Positions 1 to 6,073 of a DNA stretch of 8,694 bases are shown here, in pieces (position 1 is the stretch's first letter; every line of letters begins with the position of its first letter). The position numbers were made by a program, and so were the translations under genes. The notes below the pieces were generated by a model, which did not search any database, had not been told where the DNA came from, and saw nothing but the letters and a program-made list of their open reading frames with translations. This DNA is from Planctomyces sp. (GTDB taxonomy: Bacteria; Planctomycetota; Planctomycetia; Planctomycetales; Planctomycetaceae). The stretch spans positions 1 to 8,694 of the forward strand of contig SYLK01000363.1 of NCBI GenBank assembly GCA_005809115.1, written 5' to 3'.

Positions 1-21
1 CCACACAATGGGAATCGACAG

Positions 22-372
22 ATGACACAGGACCCATGGAGCCGGCCAACAATCGACGACCTGCGTCGAGTACTCGAGAGCATCGGCAAGGCCAACGTCT
101 CAAATTCCCGCACGAATGAACGGCTGGAGCTTTCCGTCCCGGCCGAAATTCGTACCTCCCGGGGAAACTCGATTTCCGCCATGACCCGCGAGATCAGTCG
201 CACGGGGATCGGACTCCTGCATCGCGGCGCGATTTCGCCCGGTGATGTCGTCGTGCGCATGGCGAGTGATGCGCGCGAGTTCCAGTACAACGTCCGCATC
301 GAATGGTGCAGCCCGTGCGAGAATGGCATGTTCATGAGCGGCGGATGCTTCCTGACGAATCCGCAGACCTGA
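22..372 (+). CDS. PilZ-domain protein
   Basis: A 116-residue cytoplasmic protein that is essentially one PilZ domain, the family that binds cyclic di-GMP and passes the signal to motility, adhesion or exopolysaccharide machinery. The RxxxR element is seen at residues 30-34 (RTNER). The second element, normally (D/N)xSxxG, is seen at 57-62 as EISRTG, so the first position is Glu rather than Asp/Asn; c-di-GMP binding is therefore likely but not certain. A short N-terminal helix-like segment (about residues 10-25) precedes the barrel. The ATG has a GGGAA seven bases upstream. No signal peptide or membrane segment is present. It is followed by a 157-base gap before nagA, so co-transcription is uncertain. 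The output partner cannot be identified from this window. Confidence 0.85.
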   Translation: MTQDPWSRPTIDDLRRVLESIGKANVSNSRTNERLELSVPAEIRTSRGNSISAMTREISRTGIGLLHRGAISPGDVVVRMASDAREFQYNVRIEWCSPCENGMFMSGGCFLTNPQT

Positions 373-454
373 CACGCCATGGCTGTGGAAGGCAATCGCT
401 GCCGCGTTGGGCTGCCGTTTGCAATGCGCCGCTGACACTGCCAGAATCCGGGCT

Positions 455-496
455 CCCGGGATCGCGTTGAGCGCTGTCTGATGGCTGCGATCCGGG
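455..496 (+). terminator. Bulged hairpin between PilZ gene and nagA, possible terminator
   Basis: CCC(G)GGATCGC at 455-465 pairs with GCGATCCGGG at 487-496 (7 bp, one bulged G, then 3 bp), and AGC 470-472 pairs with GCT 484-486 inside the loop. Only TTTG follows, so a classic U-tract is missing. It could terminate the PilZ transcript or shape the nagA leader. No other gene is seen in 373-529. Confidence 0.35.
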
Positions 497-529
497 TTTG
501 CCCCGCAGCGGACCACAGACGGTTGCTTC

Positions 530-1744
530 ATGATCTCGTTTCTCGCACGTCACTATCGGGATGGACGGACCCTGCGGTTTTCCCTGGCACACGGCCGGAT
601 CGGGACCGTCGAGCCGACTGAAGTCCCCGAAAGCGATGCCGCAGCGCTGCCATTCGTGGCGCCCGGACTGTTTGATATCCAGCTGAACGGTTACGGCGGG
701 GCATGGTTCGGCAGCGAAGTGGTGACCGTCAGTTCCGTCTCAGCTGTCGTGCGAGCGTACGCGGCACACGGGATCACACAGTGTTTCCCGACACTGATCA
801 CTTCTTCGTTCGATGCAATGATGCACGGGATCCGGACCATTCGGCGTGCGCAGGCAGAAGATGAACTCGTGCGAGACATCGTGCGCGGGATTCATCTCGA
901 AGGCCCCTATATTTCTCCGGTCGATGGCGCCCGTGGCGCACATCCTCAGGAACATGTTCGTCCTGCCAGCTGCGACGAATTTTTCCGCTGGCAGAAGGCC
1001 GCCGACAATACAGTGCGGCTGGTCACACTGGCGCCGGAAGTCTCCGGCGGCATCGATTTTGTGCGCCGCATCGCTTGCGCCGGCGTCGTCATCGCCATCG
1101 GCCATACCGTCGCCCCTGCCGAAGTCATCACACAGGCCGCAGATGCCGGTGCGCGACTGAGTACTCATCTGGGTAATGGCTGCCCGGCCATGATGCATCG
1201 GCACGAGAACGTCATCTGGCCGCAGCTCGCCGATGACCGGCTGACTGCCAGCGTCATTTCGGATGGCTGGCATCTCCCCAGAGCGCCGCTGCAGTGCCTG
1301 CTGCGGTGCAAATCGCCCTCGCGCGTGATCATTACCTGCGACGTCTCCGGTTTCGCCGGTTGCGCTCCCGGTCGGTACGAATATGGCGGCGTCTCTGTGG
1401 AGGTCCTCGACGACACACGGATCGTCGTCGCGGGACAGCGCACACTCCTCGCAGGTTCCAGTGCCACCACCGGAGACTGCGTGATCCACATGATGAGGTC
1501 CTGCGGAATTTCGCTCGCCGACGCCTGGGATCTCGCTTCCCTCCGTCCCGCAGCCCTGTTCGGAGAACCCGTCTGCAACCTCCGGACGGGCGACGAGGCA
1601 ACACTCACTCTGTTTCGGACGCTGCCAGAAGCCGGCACCCGTTCACACTCGGGTCGGGCGAGTGCCGCTGCTCCCGGTTTTCAGCCCGTGGCGACGATCG
1701 TGAAGGGCCGTGTCGTCAGCGGCGTCCTGACTCCTGATTCCTGA
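530..1744 (+). CDS. nagA: N-acetylglucosamine-6-phosphate deacetylase
   Basis: A cytoplasmic amidohydrolase-superfamily enzyme, 404 residues, that hydrolyses N-acetylglucosamine 6-phosphate to glucosamine 6-phosphate and acetate in amino-sugar and cell-wall recycling. Landmarks in order: PGLFDIQLNG at 45-54, where Gln51 and Asn53 replace the usual HxH, as in the single-metal E. coli type; HLEGPY 122-127 with metal ligand Glu124; GAH at 136-138; GHT with ligand His192; THLGN with ligand His213; DGWH with His248; CDVSG with catalytic Asp271; LAGS 307-310. All key residues are intact. The ATG lacks a Shine-Dalgarno sequence, but an in-frame stop at 479-481 and no other usable start upstream support it. 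The protein is about 20 residues longer than E. coli NagA; the extra length lies near the C-terminus (about 367-385), inside a segment shared with a second locus at 3506-3616. Neighbouring genes are not amino-sugar genes. Confidence 0.92.
   Translation: MISFLARHYRDGRTLRFSLAHGRIGTVEPTEVPESDAAALPFVAPGLFDIQLNGYGGAWFGSEVVTVSSVSAVVRAYAAHGITQCFPTLITSSFDAMMHGIRTIRRAQAEDELVRDIVRGIHLEGPYISPVDGARGAHPQEHVRPASCDEFFRWQKAADNTVRLVTLAPEVSGGIDFVRRIACAGVVIAIGHTVAPAEVITQAADAGARLSTHLGNGCPAMMHRHENVIWPQLADDRLTASVISDGWHLPRAPLQCLLRCKSPSRVIITCDVSGFAGCAPGRYEYGGVSVEVLDDTRIVVAGQRTLLAGSSATTGDCVIHMMRSCGISLADAWDLASLRPAALFGEPVCNLRTGDEATLTLFRTLPEAGTRSHSGRASAAAPGFQPVATIVKGRVVSGVLTPDS
1631..1744 (+). repeat. Repeat copy A, forming the 3' end of nagA
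   Basis: This stretch encodes the last ~38 residues of NagA and aligns with 3506-3616 at roughly 84% identity over its first 80 bases, then continues with one 3-base gap through the nagA stop codon, where copy B has GGA in place of TGA. It opens with an imperfect inverted repeat (1633-1641 with 1659-1667, 8 of 9 pairs). Homology to copy B starts sharply at GCCGGCACC. It may be a dispersed palindromic repeat exapted as coding sequence, or simply the source of a duplicated nagA tail. Confidence 0.8.
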
Positions 1745-1799
1745 GCGCTGCCCCATGCCGTTCGGCCACTGACCACCAGCACATGTCTGAAAGAACGCG

Positions 1800-2741
1800 T
1801 CATTCCGGACCGGGGTTGTCGCCCGGTACTTCGTGGCCCGCGTCAGAGTCCCCAGACGGCCCGTCAGTTCGCGGGGATGCATCCAACTCACGCTCCCGGT
1901 CAAGCTTCTGCCGCGGTCGACGTTCGCGTTCCGCTTCCGGCCGGCCTTCTGCGGCCGGCCTTCGTCGGTCCGCCCTGCCAGATGGGCTGCCGGGCCCGTG
2001 CCGAGAGGGTCCCGACCAGTGTCTCATCCGTCCTGCGAATCTCAGCAGTTCTGACTGATCAAGTTTGCCGTCAGCGTCCGCATCAAACCGGAGCGATTCA
2101 TCCACAAAACGCTCCGGATTCGGCGGGCCCATGGGCCACGGTCCAGCGGAACCACGTCCCGGACCCTCCCAGAAACTTTCGCTTGGCGCGAAGTCCGGTC
2201 CCGGGCCAGCACGGACCTCCGCTTCGGGATGAGGACGTTCGCTATGCCCGCGCTCGGACCGCGGCGGTTCCCGGCGGTGTCGCAGGCGGTCTCCGGGCGG
2301 ACCGATACCCTCAGGTCGGTGCTCACTGTCGCGAGGGCCGAATTCTCCCGGGGGCGCCCAGGGCGGAGGTCCGAATGGAACTTGAACCCGGTGATGTCCA
2401 TCAGGCCCCTCAACCCCGTAACGCTGTGGCCCTGCCGGCCGAGGTGGCCGGAATTCGTCAGCGGTCAGACGGCCGTCCGAATTTCGGTCGAGCGTCAGGA
2501 GGGATGCGGTTGCGTCTCGCAGTTCCTGCTCCGAGATGGCATGATCGCCGTCCCGATCCAGCACCGCCACCACCGGACTCCGGCGGAACGGTGGTACTCG
2601 GCGATCCCGCCCGGCATCATCCTGTCCAACGAGCGAAGGCCGCGTCTCCGGTGCATCCTCGGGATTCCCGGCAAACACCGGGACGAATGCCGCCGCACTC
2701 CAGAATCCCAGTACTGTGCCCATCAGTAAGTACTTCGTCAT
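1800..2741 (-). CDS. Secreted EF-hand calcium-binding protein, Arg/Pro/Gly-rich
   Basis: A 313-residue exported protein with three canonical EF-hand calcium loops. Residues 1-24 form a signal peptide (hydrophobic core about 4-22, likely cleavage after VFA at 22-24). Loop 1 is residues 62-73 (Asp62, 64, 66, Glu73), loop 2 is 85-96 (Asp85, Asn87, Asp89, Glu96), giving a close pair; loop 3 is 220-231 (Asp220, 222, 224, Glu231) and stands alone. Between and after them lie low-complexity linkers rich in Pro, Gly, Arg, Glu and His (about 98-215 and 237-313). Secreted EF-hand proteins of this build are common in planctomycetes; the role is unknown, probably calcium-dependent envelope or matrix binding. 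The frame stays open to 2912, but the ATG at 2741 is chosen because it starts a signal peptide and has a strong ribosome binding site. It converges on nagA with a 55-base gap, and a decayed relative lies at 3617-3780. Confidence 0.85.
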   Translation of the reverse strand: MTKYLLMGTVLGFWSAAAFVPVFAGNPEDAPETRPSLVGQDDAGRDRRVPPFRRSPVVAVLDRDGDHAISEQELRDATASLLTLDRNSDGRLTADEFRPPRPAGPQRYGVEGPDGHHRVQVPFGPPPWAPPGEFGPRDSEHRPEGIGPPGDRLRHRREPPRSERGHSERPHPEAEVRAGPGPDFAPSESFWEGPGRGSAGPWPMGPPNPERFVDESLRFDADADGKLDQSELLRFAGRMRHWSGPSRHGPGSPSGRADRRRPAAEGRPEAERERRPRQKLDRERELDASPRTDGPSGDSDAGHEVPGDNPGPE

Positions 2742-2749
2742 CGGACTCA

Positions 2750-2756
2750 CCCCTCC
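2750..2756 (-). promoter_or_regulatory. Ribosome binding site fixing the EF-hand gene start
   Basis: On the - strand, GGAGGGG lies eight bases before the ATG at 2741. It supports this start over the 57-codon-longer upstream one at 2912, which would bury the signal peptide. Confidence 0.7.
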
Positions 2757-2836
2757 CCATCGATTGCCCTGCCCCCGCGGCCGATACGCCTGTACGCGAA
2801 ATTTCGCTGGGAACGCCATCAGTGTTGCCGGTCTTG

Positions 2837-3208
2837 TCAGAGCCTCTGAAGCGAAACACAACCCCTTCCGACTACTGCACGGTGATGTCGTCGAAGAGAA
2901 CTGCCTGAGCAAACTCCGGGTACCCTGCAGACTTGAACTGGGAATTGTCCTTCCTTCAGATTGGCGACAACGGGACCGAACGCGACGAGGCCGCGGCCGA
3001 GAGATTCCTGTTCGGACCGGGCAGCCAGCTGCTGTTCGATCCTTGTGATCCGCCGTTCAAGCTCCTCGAGCACGTCCGCCAGTTCCTTCTGAACGGGTTC
3101 AGACCGAGCCCCCTCCGAAACGGTGCCTGCTTCCTGTGTGTGCGCAAAGGCCGTCAATGCGAGCCCGGCACAGACGACAGCCGCCGAGACGATTGCGAAG
3201 CGCGTCAT
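2837..3208 (-). CDS. Small secreted coiled-coil protein, probably frameshifted at its 3' end
   Basis: As read, a 123-residue protein of no family I recognise. Residues 1-22 are a signal peptide (hydrophobic 4-20, AFA at the cleavage site); 39-66 is a charged heptad-like helix (VLEELERRITRIEQQL) likely to form a coiled coil. From about residue 86 the reading becomes Cys/Arg-rich and unlike a protein end. The coding strand here carries a tandem GAAGGAAGG. Removing one four-base unit gives a 110-residue protein in which ANLK runs into DNSQFKSAGY and ends FAQAVLFDDITVQ at a TAG (2872-2874), a far more natural C-terminus. The gene is therefore probably a frameshift mutant, or the sequence has an error. 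The frame is open upstream to 3409, but the ATG at 3208 has a strong ribosome binding site and begins the signal peptide. It lies 95 bases upstream of the EF-hand gene on the same strand, so the two may share a transcript. Confidence 0.65.
   Translation of the reverse strand: MTRFAIVSAAVVCAGLALTAFAHTQEAGTVSEGARSEPVQKELADVLEELERRITRIEQQLAARSEQESLGRGLVAFGPVVANLKEGQFPVQVCRVPGVCSGSSLRRHHRAVVGRGCVSLQRL
2949..2957 (-). repeat. Four-base tandem duplication at probable frameshift site
   Basis: The + strand reads CCTTCCTTC (GAAGGAAGG on the coding strand). One unit fewer joins the N-terminal frame of the small secreted protein to a well-formed alternative C-terminal frame. Two units is short for a phase-variable tract, so a simple slippage mutation is more likely. 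Confidence 0.6.
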
Positions 3209-3213
3209 GGCTG

Positions 3214-3221
3214 CTCCTCCC
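3214..3221 (-). promoter_or_regulatory. Ribosome binding site of the small secreted protein
   Basis: GGGAGGAG on the - strand lies five bases before the ATG at 3208. It decides this start, which also opens a clear signal peptide, against the longer upstream reading. Confidence 0.7.
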
Positions 3222-3505
3222 GTGAGATGTGAAACAACGGAAATCCTGATTTTCTGCGAAACGGACGGGGATCTCTGTACCCTTTCTTCTACCCGCAGGG
3301 GGCCTGATTCGTCAATCCCAGCAACCCGAGATTTGCTGATCCGTCCGCGCCGAAGTCGAACATCGTCCATCCGAAACCTGTCTCCAGCCACTGCGAACTG
3401 CCGCTTCACATTGGCCGAGTGCGGCTTCCACTCCAGGGGTTCAAGCTCAAGTGCGCGAATCTCAGGTGCTGCCGTCTGGCGACCACCTGTCGGGAATCGC
3501 TATCA
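3222..3505. other. Intergenic stretch with no recognisable gene
   Basis: About 285 bases between the ribosome binding site of the small secreted protein and repeat copy B. No frame gives a protein with recognisable features. A promoter for the leftward genes is expected near 3230-3300, but I see no convincing -35/-10 pair. Confidence 0.5.
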
Positions 3506-3616
3506 GCCGGCACCAGCTCACACTCGCGTCGGGCTGGTGCCGCTGCGCCCGTTTTTCAGCCAGTGGCCATGATCGTACAGGGACGCGGCGGCGGCGGTCT
3601 GACCGCTGATCCCGGA
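3506..3616 (+). repeat. Repeat copy B, intergenic, with perfect hairpin
   Basis: Second copy of the sequence that ends nagA. It opens with a perfect 10-bp inverted repeat, CGGCACCAGC at 3508-3517 and GCTGGTGCCG at 3533-3542, around a 15-base loop. The rest aligns without gaps to copy A up to a 3-base indel near 3585. Read in the nagA frame it would give AGTSSHSRRAGAAAP followed by FQPVAMIVQGR, close to NagA's own tail, but there is no nagA body before it. It is followed at once by an EF-hand gene relic. It may be a dispersed palindromic repeat or a duplicated nagA tail. Confidence 0.8.
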
Positions 3617-3780
3617 CCACCACGTCCGGGGCCGTCGAGGAAACCTTCGCCAGACGCAAAGTCCGGTTCCGGGCCGCCAGGAACGATGTCCTTCAGGATG
3701 CCGTCCGAATCCGGGTCGAGCGTCACGAAGGACGCGGTTGCGTCTCACAGTTCCTGCACTGATGAGCTGCAGCATGATCG
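3617..3780 (-). pseudogene. Decayed EF-hand gene fragment, relic of a paralogue of 1800-2741
   Basis: Two blocks match the intact EF-hand gene in the same order and orientation. Bases 3617-3678 align without gaps to 2149-2210 (about 74% identical), and 3701-3757 align to 2473-2529 (about 88%, 50 of 57), with roughly 240 intervening bases deleted. On the - strand the relic reads QEL, a TGA stop where the intact gene has CGA (Arg), then DATASFVTLDPDSDG, the core of EF-hand loop 2, and later GPEPDFASGEGF and GPGRG, matching GPGPDFAPSESF and GPGRG in the intact protein. The match fades beyond 3757 and there is no start or signal peptide. It is not a functional gene. Confidence 0.75.
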
Positions 3781-3958
3781 GAGGAACCGGCAGGAACTGC
3801 ACATGGCGAATGCTCCAGCCGCGAATCGCCTCGCTGGTGTATCTCGGTGCTGGACTGGCAGCTGTCCGGGGCACGGCGGCAAAGTCTGTTAATAAACTGT
3901 GAATGTCAGTAATTCGTGGATAACCTGTCAGGTGACTTATGTATGATGCTGCCAACGG

Positions 3959-4912
3959 ATGTCATACAGGTACATGATGTCGCTGCATGATGCAGCGGAG
4001 CCGGTTGACAGTTGCATCACTGATCAGGGATGTGTGGTTATGCAGCAGGATTGGGCCACGGGCGCTCTGCAGATCATTCGGCGGCCATTCCGACGACTCG
4101 TGACGCGCCGGGGAAACCAGGATTCGGTTTCGTGGTCTGAGGGAACGGAGAAGGACCGCTGGACAGAGTCGCTGAAGAACGCTGTGAGGCCACATGTTTA
4201 CCGCCTGCTGCACTCCGGCGGACCGAATTTCACGTGTCCAGTGTGCGGTTACGTGGGGCCCTTCAAGGACAAGCGGATGCCTGCGGCTGCGGGCGGTATG
4301 ATACGGCGGCACTCGAAATGCGTGGGATGTGGTTCGTCTGAACGGCACCGGATACTGAGTCTCGTCCTGGACGATGTGCTGGGCCAGTGGAATCCGGCGT
4401 CGCGCAGTCTGCTGCACATTGCTCCGGATCTGGCGCTGCAGCCACGTCTCAGGCGGGCATTTGGCACGTACCATGCCGCAGACCTGTTTCAGGCTGGTGT
4501 CGATTTTCGGGAGGACCTGCAGTGCCTGTCATTCGCGAGCGCGAGTTATGACAGCATCCTGGTGTCCCGCGTACTGATGATTCCGCCGGACCTGGAGTCC
4601 TGCATCCGAGAGATGCGGCGTGTGCTTCGGCCGGACGGAATGGCCATCGTCGGCGAAGCCTGGCTATGCGAGCACACGCAGGAATATGGAGGACTGCGTG
4701 ACGGGCACTCGCGAAGACTGGGCGCCGACACCATCCGCATGTTGCAACAGCACTTTCGCGACGTAACCCTGTTTCGCGCTGCGCAGTTTGATCAGCGGTA
4801 CCAGCTGATGAATCGCACGTATCACGGCGATCAGGTGGTTGACGATTACCCCGCGATCACGCGGGAGGTCGGTGTCGGTTATCAGGAGCTTGTGGCAGTG
4901 TGCCGGCCCTGA
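3959..4912 (+). CDS. Class I SAM-dependent methyltransferase with N-terminal zinc ribbon
   Basis: A soluble protein of up to 317 residues that would transfer a methyl group from S-adenosylmethionine to an unknown acceptor. A four-cysteine ribbon comes first: CPVC at 93-96 and CVGC at 121-124, followed by GSSERHR (125-131). The methyltransferase fold follows: LLHIAPD (151-157) is the position of the SAM-binding motif I, DLQCLSFASASYDSILVSRVL (186-206 region) carries the acidic loop and motif-IV-like strand, and the helix CIREMRRVLRPDG (215-227) is typical of Methyltransf_11-type enzymes. The Cys-ribbon plus SxERHR arrangement is known from methyltransferases in polysaccharide and glycosylation neighbourhoods. 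The start is uncertain: ATG 3959 has no clear ribosome site, while ATGs at 3974 and 4040 are alternatives (AGGGA lies ten bases before the latter). All leave the ribbon intact. A PAPS sulfotransferase follows 198 bases downstream. Confidence 0.8.
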   Translation: MSYRYMMSLHDAAEPVDSCITDQGCVVMQQDWATGALQIIRRPFRRLVTRRGNQDSVSWSEGTEKDRWTESLKNAVRPHVYRLLHSGGPNFTCPVCGYVGPFKDKRMPAAAGGMIRRHSKCVGCGSSERHRILSLVLDDVLGQWNPASRSLLHIAPDLALQPRLRRAFGTYHAADLFQAGVDFREDLQCLSFASASYDSILVSRVLMIPPDLESCIREMRRVLRPDGMAIVGEAWLCEHTQEYGGLRDGHSRRLGADTIRMLQQHFRDVTLFRAAQFDQRYQLMNRTYHGDQVVDDYPAITREVGVGYQELVAVCRP

Positions 4913-4922
4913 GATCGAACGG

Positions 4923-4935
4923 CACTGCAGCAGTG
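4923..4935. repeat. Perfect 6-bp inverted repeat after the methyltransferase gene
   Basis: CACTGC and GCAGTG flank a single base, ten bases after the methyltransferase stop. The one-base gap argues against an RNA hairpin, and it may be a chance palindrome or a protein-binding site. Confidence 0.25.
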
Positions 4936-4993
4936 GATTCGTTGCGAACAGTCGGGTCAGAGAACGTCTCTCGCTCAGCGTCCCCTGATCGCC

Positions 4994-5022
4994 CCTGTCA
5001 GACGGTGACGGACCCTGACAGG
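4994..5022 (+). terminator. 8-bp perfect hairpin between methyltransferase and sulfotransferase genes
   Basis: CCTGTCAG at 4994-5001 pairs with CTGACAGG at 5015-5022 across a 13-base loop. No T-tract follows, so intrinsic termination is doubtful. A smaller AGAGA/TCTCT stem lies at 4959-4971. Otherwise the 198-base gap holds no gene. Confidence 0.3.
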
Positions 5023-5110
5023 CGACCGTGAGAGTTGTTCTGGACAGAGTATTTCGAAAACGCGCAGGGACGCGTTCCGGTCCTTCCGAGGCGTCTTACC
5101 GAGGGAAGTC

Positions 5111-5944
5111 ATGTCGCAGGTCCCGTGTCCCCCCATGCCACCGCAGCGCGTCAGTCACGCAATGCCGACGTTTCAGTTCCCTCGCAGCCTGGTTCAGCCG
5201 CTGACGCGACCCTGGTATGCGCTCCTGAACTGCGGATTTCCGTTTTCGAATCGCCTCGAGAGGCACGTCGTCATCTGCGGGTTTCCTCGCAGTGGCACGA
5301 CTCTGTGCCAGCTGATGATTGAAGCCGGTGTCACTGATATTGCTGTGTTCGGAAGGGAACGCCGTGCCCTGGACAAGGCACGGTACACGTGGCACCGTCA
5401 CCGCTTCCTGCTGACCAAACGTCCCAATGACATCTTCCTGCTCGACGACATCCGGGATTTCTATCGTGAGCGGGCTGCGTCAGTCCGGTTTATCCTGTTC
5501 GTTCGCGACCCGCGGGCCGTGCTGACATCGATTCATGTGGATCGGCCGAACGAGTTTTACGTGTCAGTCGAACGATGGCGCGCTGTGTATGAGCACTGGA
5601 AATGGGCCTGCAGGGCAGCCGATGTGCTGCCTGTTCGCTACGAGGACCTGATTCGAGACCCCGCGGCAGTTCAGAACGCGATGACCCGATTTGTCGGGTG
5701 GACTGTCGATCGGCCGTTCGAGGAATTTCACCGGTGCGTGCCGCCGGGTTTTGATACTGACGCACTGAACGGCGTTCGTCAGCTGCACGCCGACAACTGT
5801 GAACGCTGGCGACAGGAGCGTTTTCGGGACAGGATCGGAGGCCTGCTGAATCGGATGATGCCGGAACTCCCGAGCGCACTGACAGAGCTGGGCTATGAGG
5901 CGAACGAGCACTGGACGGACCAGTACCTCCGCCGATCAGCCTGA
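5111..5944 (+). CDS. PAPS-dependent sulfotransferase
   Basis: A 277-residue protein of the sulfotransferase P-loop family, which moves sulfate from 3'-phosphoadenosine 5'-phosphosulfate to a hydroxyl or amino group on a carbohydrate, lipid or protein. The 5'-phosphosulfate loop is CGFPRSGTT (56-64). The 3'-phosphate site is FVRDPRAVLTS (130-140) with Arg132 and Ser140, and the family's VRYEDLIRDP stretch is at 175-184. The central tail contains W-rich helices (155-167) usual in these enzymes. There is no transmembrane anchor, so it acts in the cytosol. GAGGGA lies four bases before the ATG. Bacterial sulfotransferases of this size modify exopolysaccharide or secondary lipids; with the methyltransferase upstream, an exported glycan or envelope lipid is a reasonable guess, but the acceptor is unknown. 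It faces the LpxH-like gene tail to tail. Confidence 0.85.
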   Translation: MSQVPCPPMPPQRVSHAMPTFQFPRSLVQPLTRPWYALLNCGFPFSNRLERHVVICGFPRSGTTLCQLMIEAGVTDIAVFGRERRALDKARYTWHRHRFLLTKRPNDIFLLDDIRDFYRERAASVRFILFVRDPRAVLTSIHVDRPNEFYVSVERWRAVYEHWKWACRAADVLPVRYEDLIRDPAAVQNAMTRFVGWTVDRPFEEFHRCVPPGFDTDALNGVRQLHADNCERWRQERFRDRIGGLLNRMMPELPSALTELGYEANEHWTDQYLRRSA

Positions 5945-5990
5945 CGGGCGAGCTGGATCGGCTGGAAGAAACAGAGATTCCGCTGGCAGA

Positions 5991-6029
5991 ATATGAGAGC
6001 AGCATATGAGAGCAGCATATGAGAGCAGG
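5991..6029. repeat. Three 13-base tandem repeats
   Basis: The unit ATATGAGAGCAGC occurs twice perfectly (5991-6003, 6004-6016) and a third time with its last base G (6017-6029). It lies in the 129-base gap between the convergent sulfotransferase and LpxH-like genes and codes for nothing. It looks like a minisatellite, probably of variable copy number. Confidence 0.9.
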
Positions 6030-6073
6030 ATTGTTGTACCACGGACATTCCAGGGAATCCGAATGCAGCCGGA

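Noticed and set aside
740..1489. A 249-codon open frame on the - strand inside nagA
   Set aside because: It is antisense to a complete NagA with all catalytic residues and shows no domain of its own.
1745..1799. Bidirectional terminator between nagA and the EF-hand gene
   Set aside because: Only a 4-bp GCCG/CGGC stem with a two-base gap is present and no T-tract.
1877..2908. A 343-codon open frame on the + strand opposite the EF-hand gene
   Set aside because: The opposite frame has a signal peptide, a strong ribosome site and three canonical EF-hand loops; the + frame is Arg/Pro-rich with no features and is a by-product of GC-rich codon use.
3585..3597. Short GCG/CGG run resembling a trinucleotide microsatellite
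   Set aside because: Only about four units in a GC-rich background and within repeat copy B; not enough to call a separate repeat.
3419..3892. A 157-codon + strand frame spanning repeat copy B and the EF-hand relic
   Set aside because: It is built from a nagA-tail-like repeat followed by antisense of a dead EF-hand gene; no ribosome site or coherent protein.
3937..3947. TATGAT box as promoter for the methyltransferase
   Set aside because: The -10-like box (3942-3947) has no acceptable -35 at 16-19 bases and would leave a leader of about five bases to ATG 3959; at most it hints that a downstream start is used.
3518..3955. A 145-codon - strand frame ending in the repeat
   Set aside because: It reads the EF-hand relic out of its ancestral frame and then the reverse strand of the repeat, so it is unlikely to be a gene.
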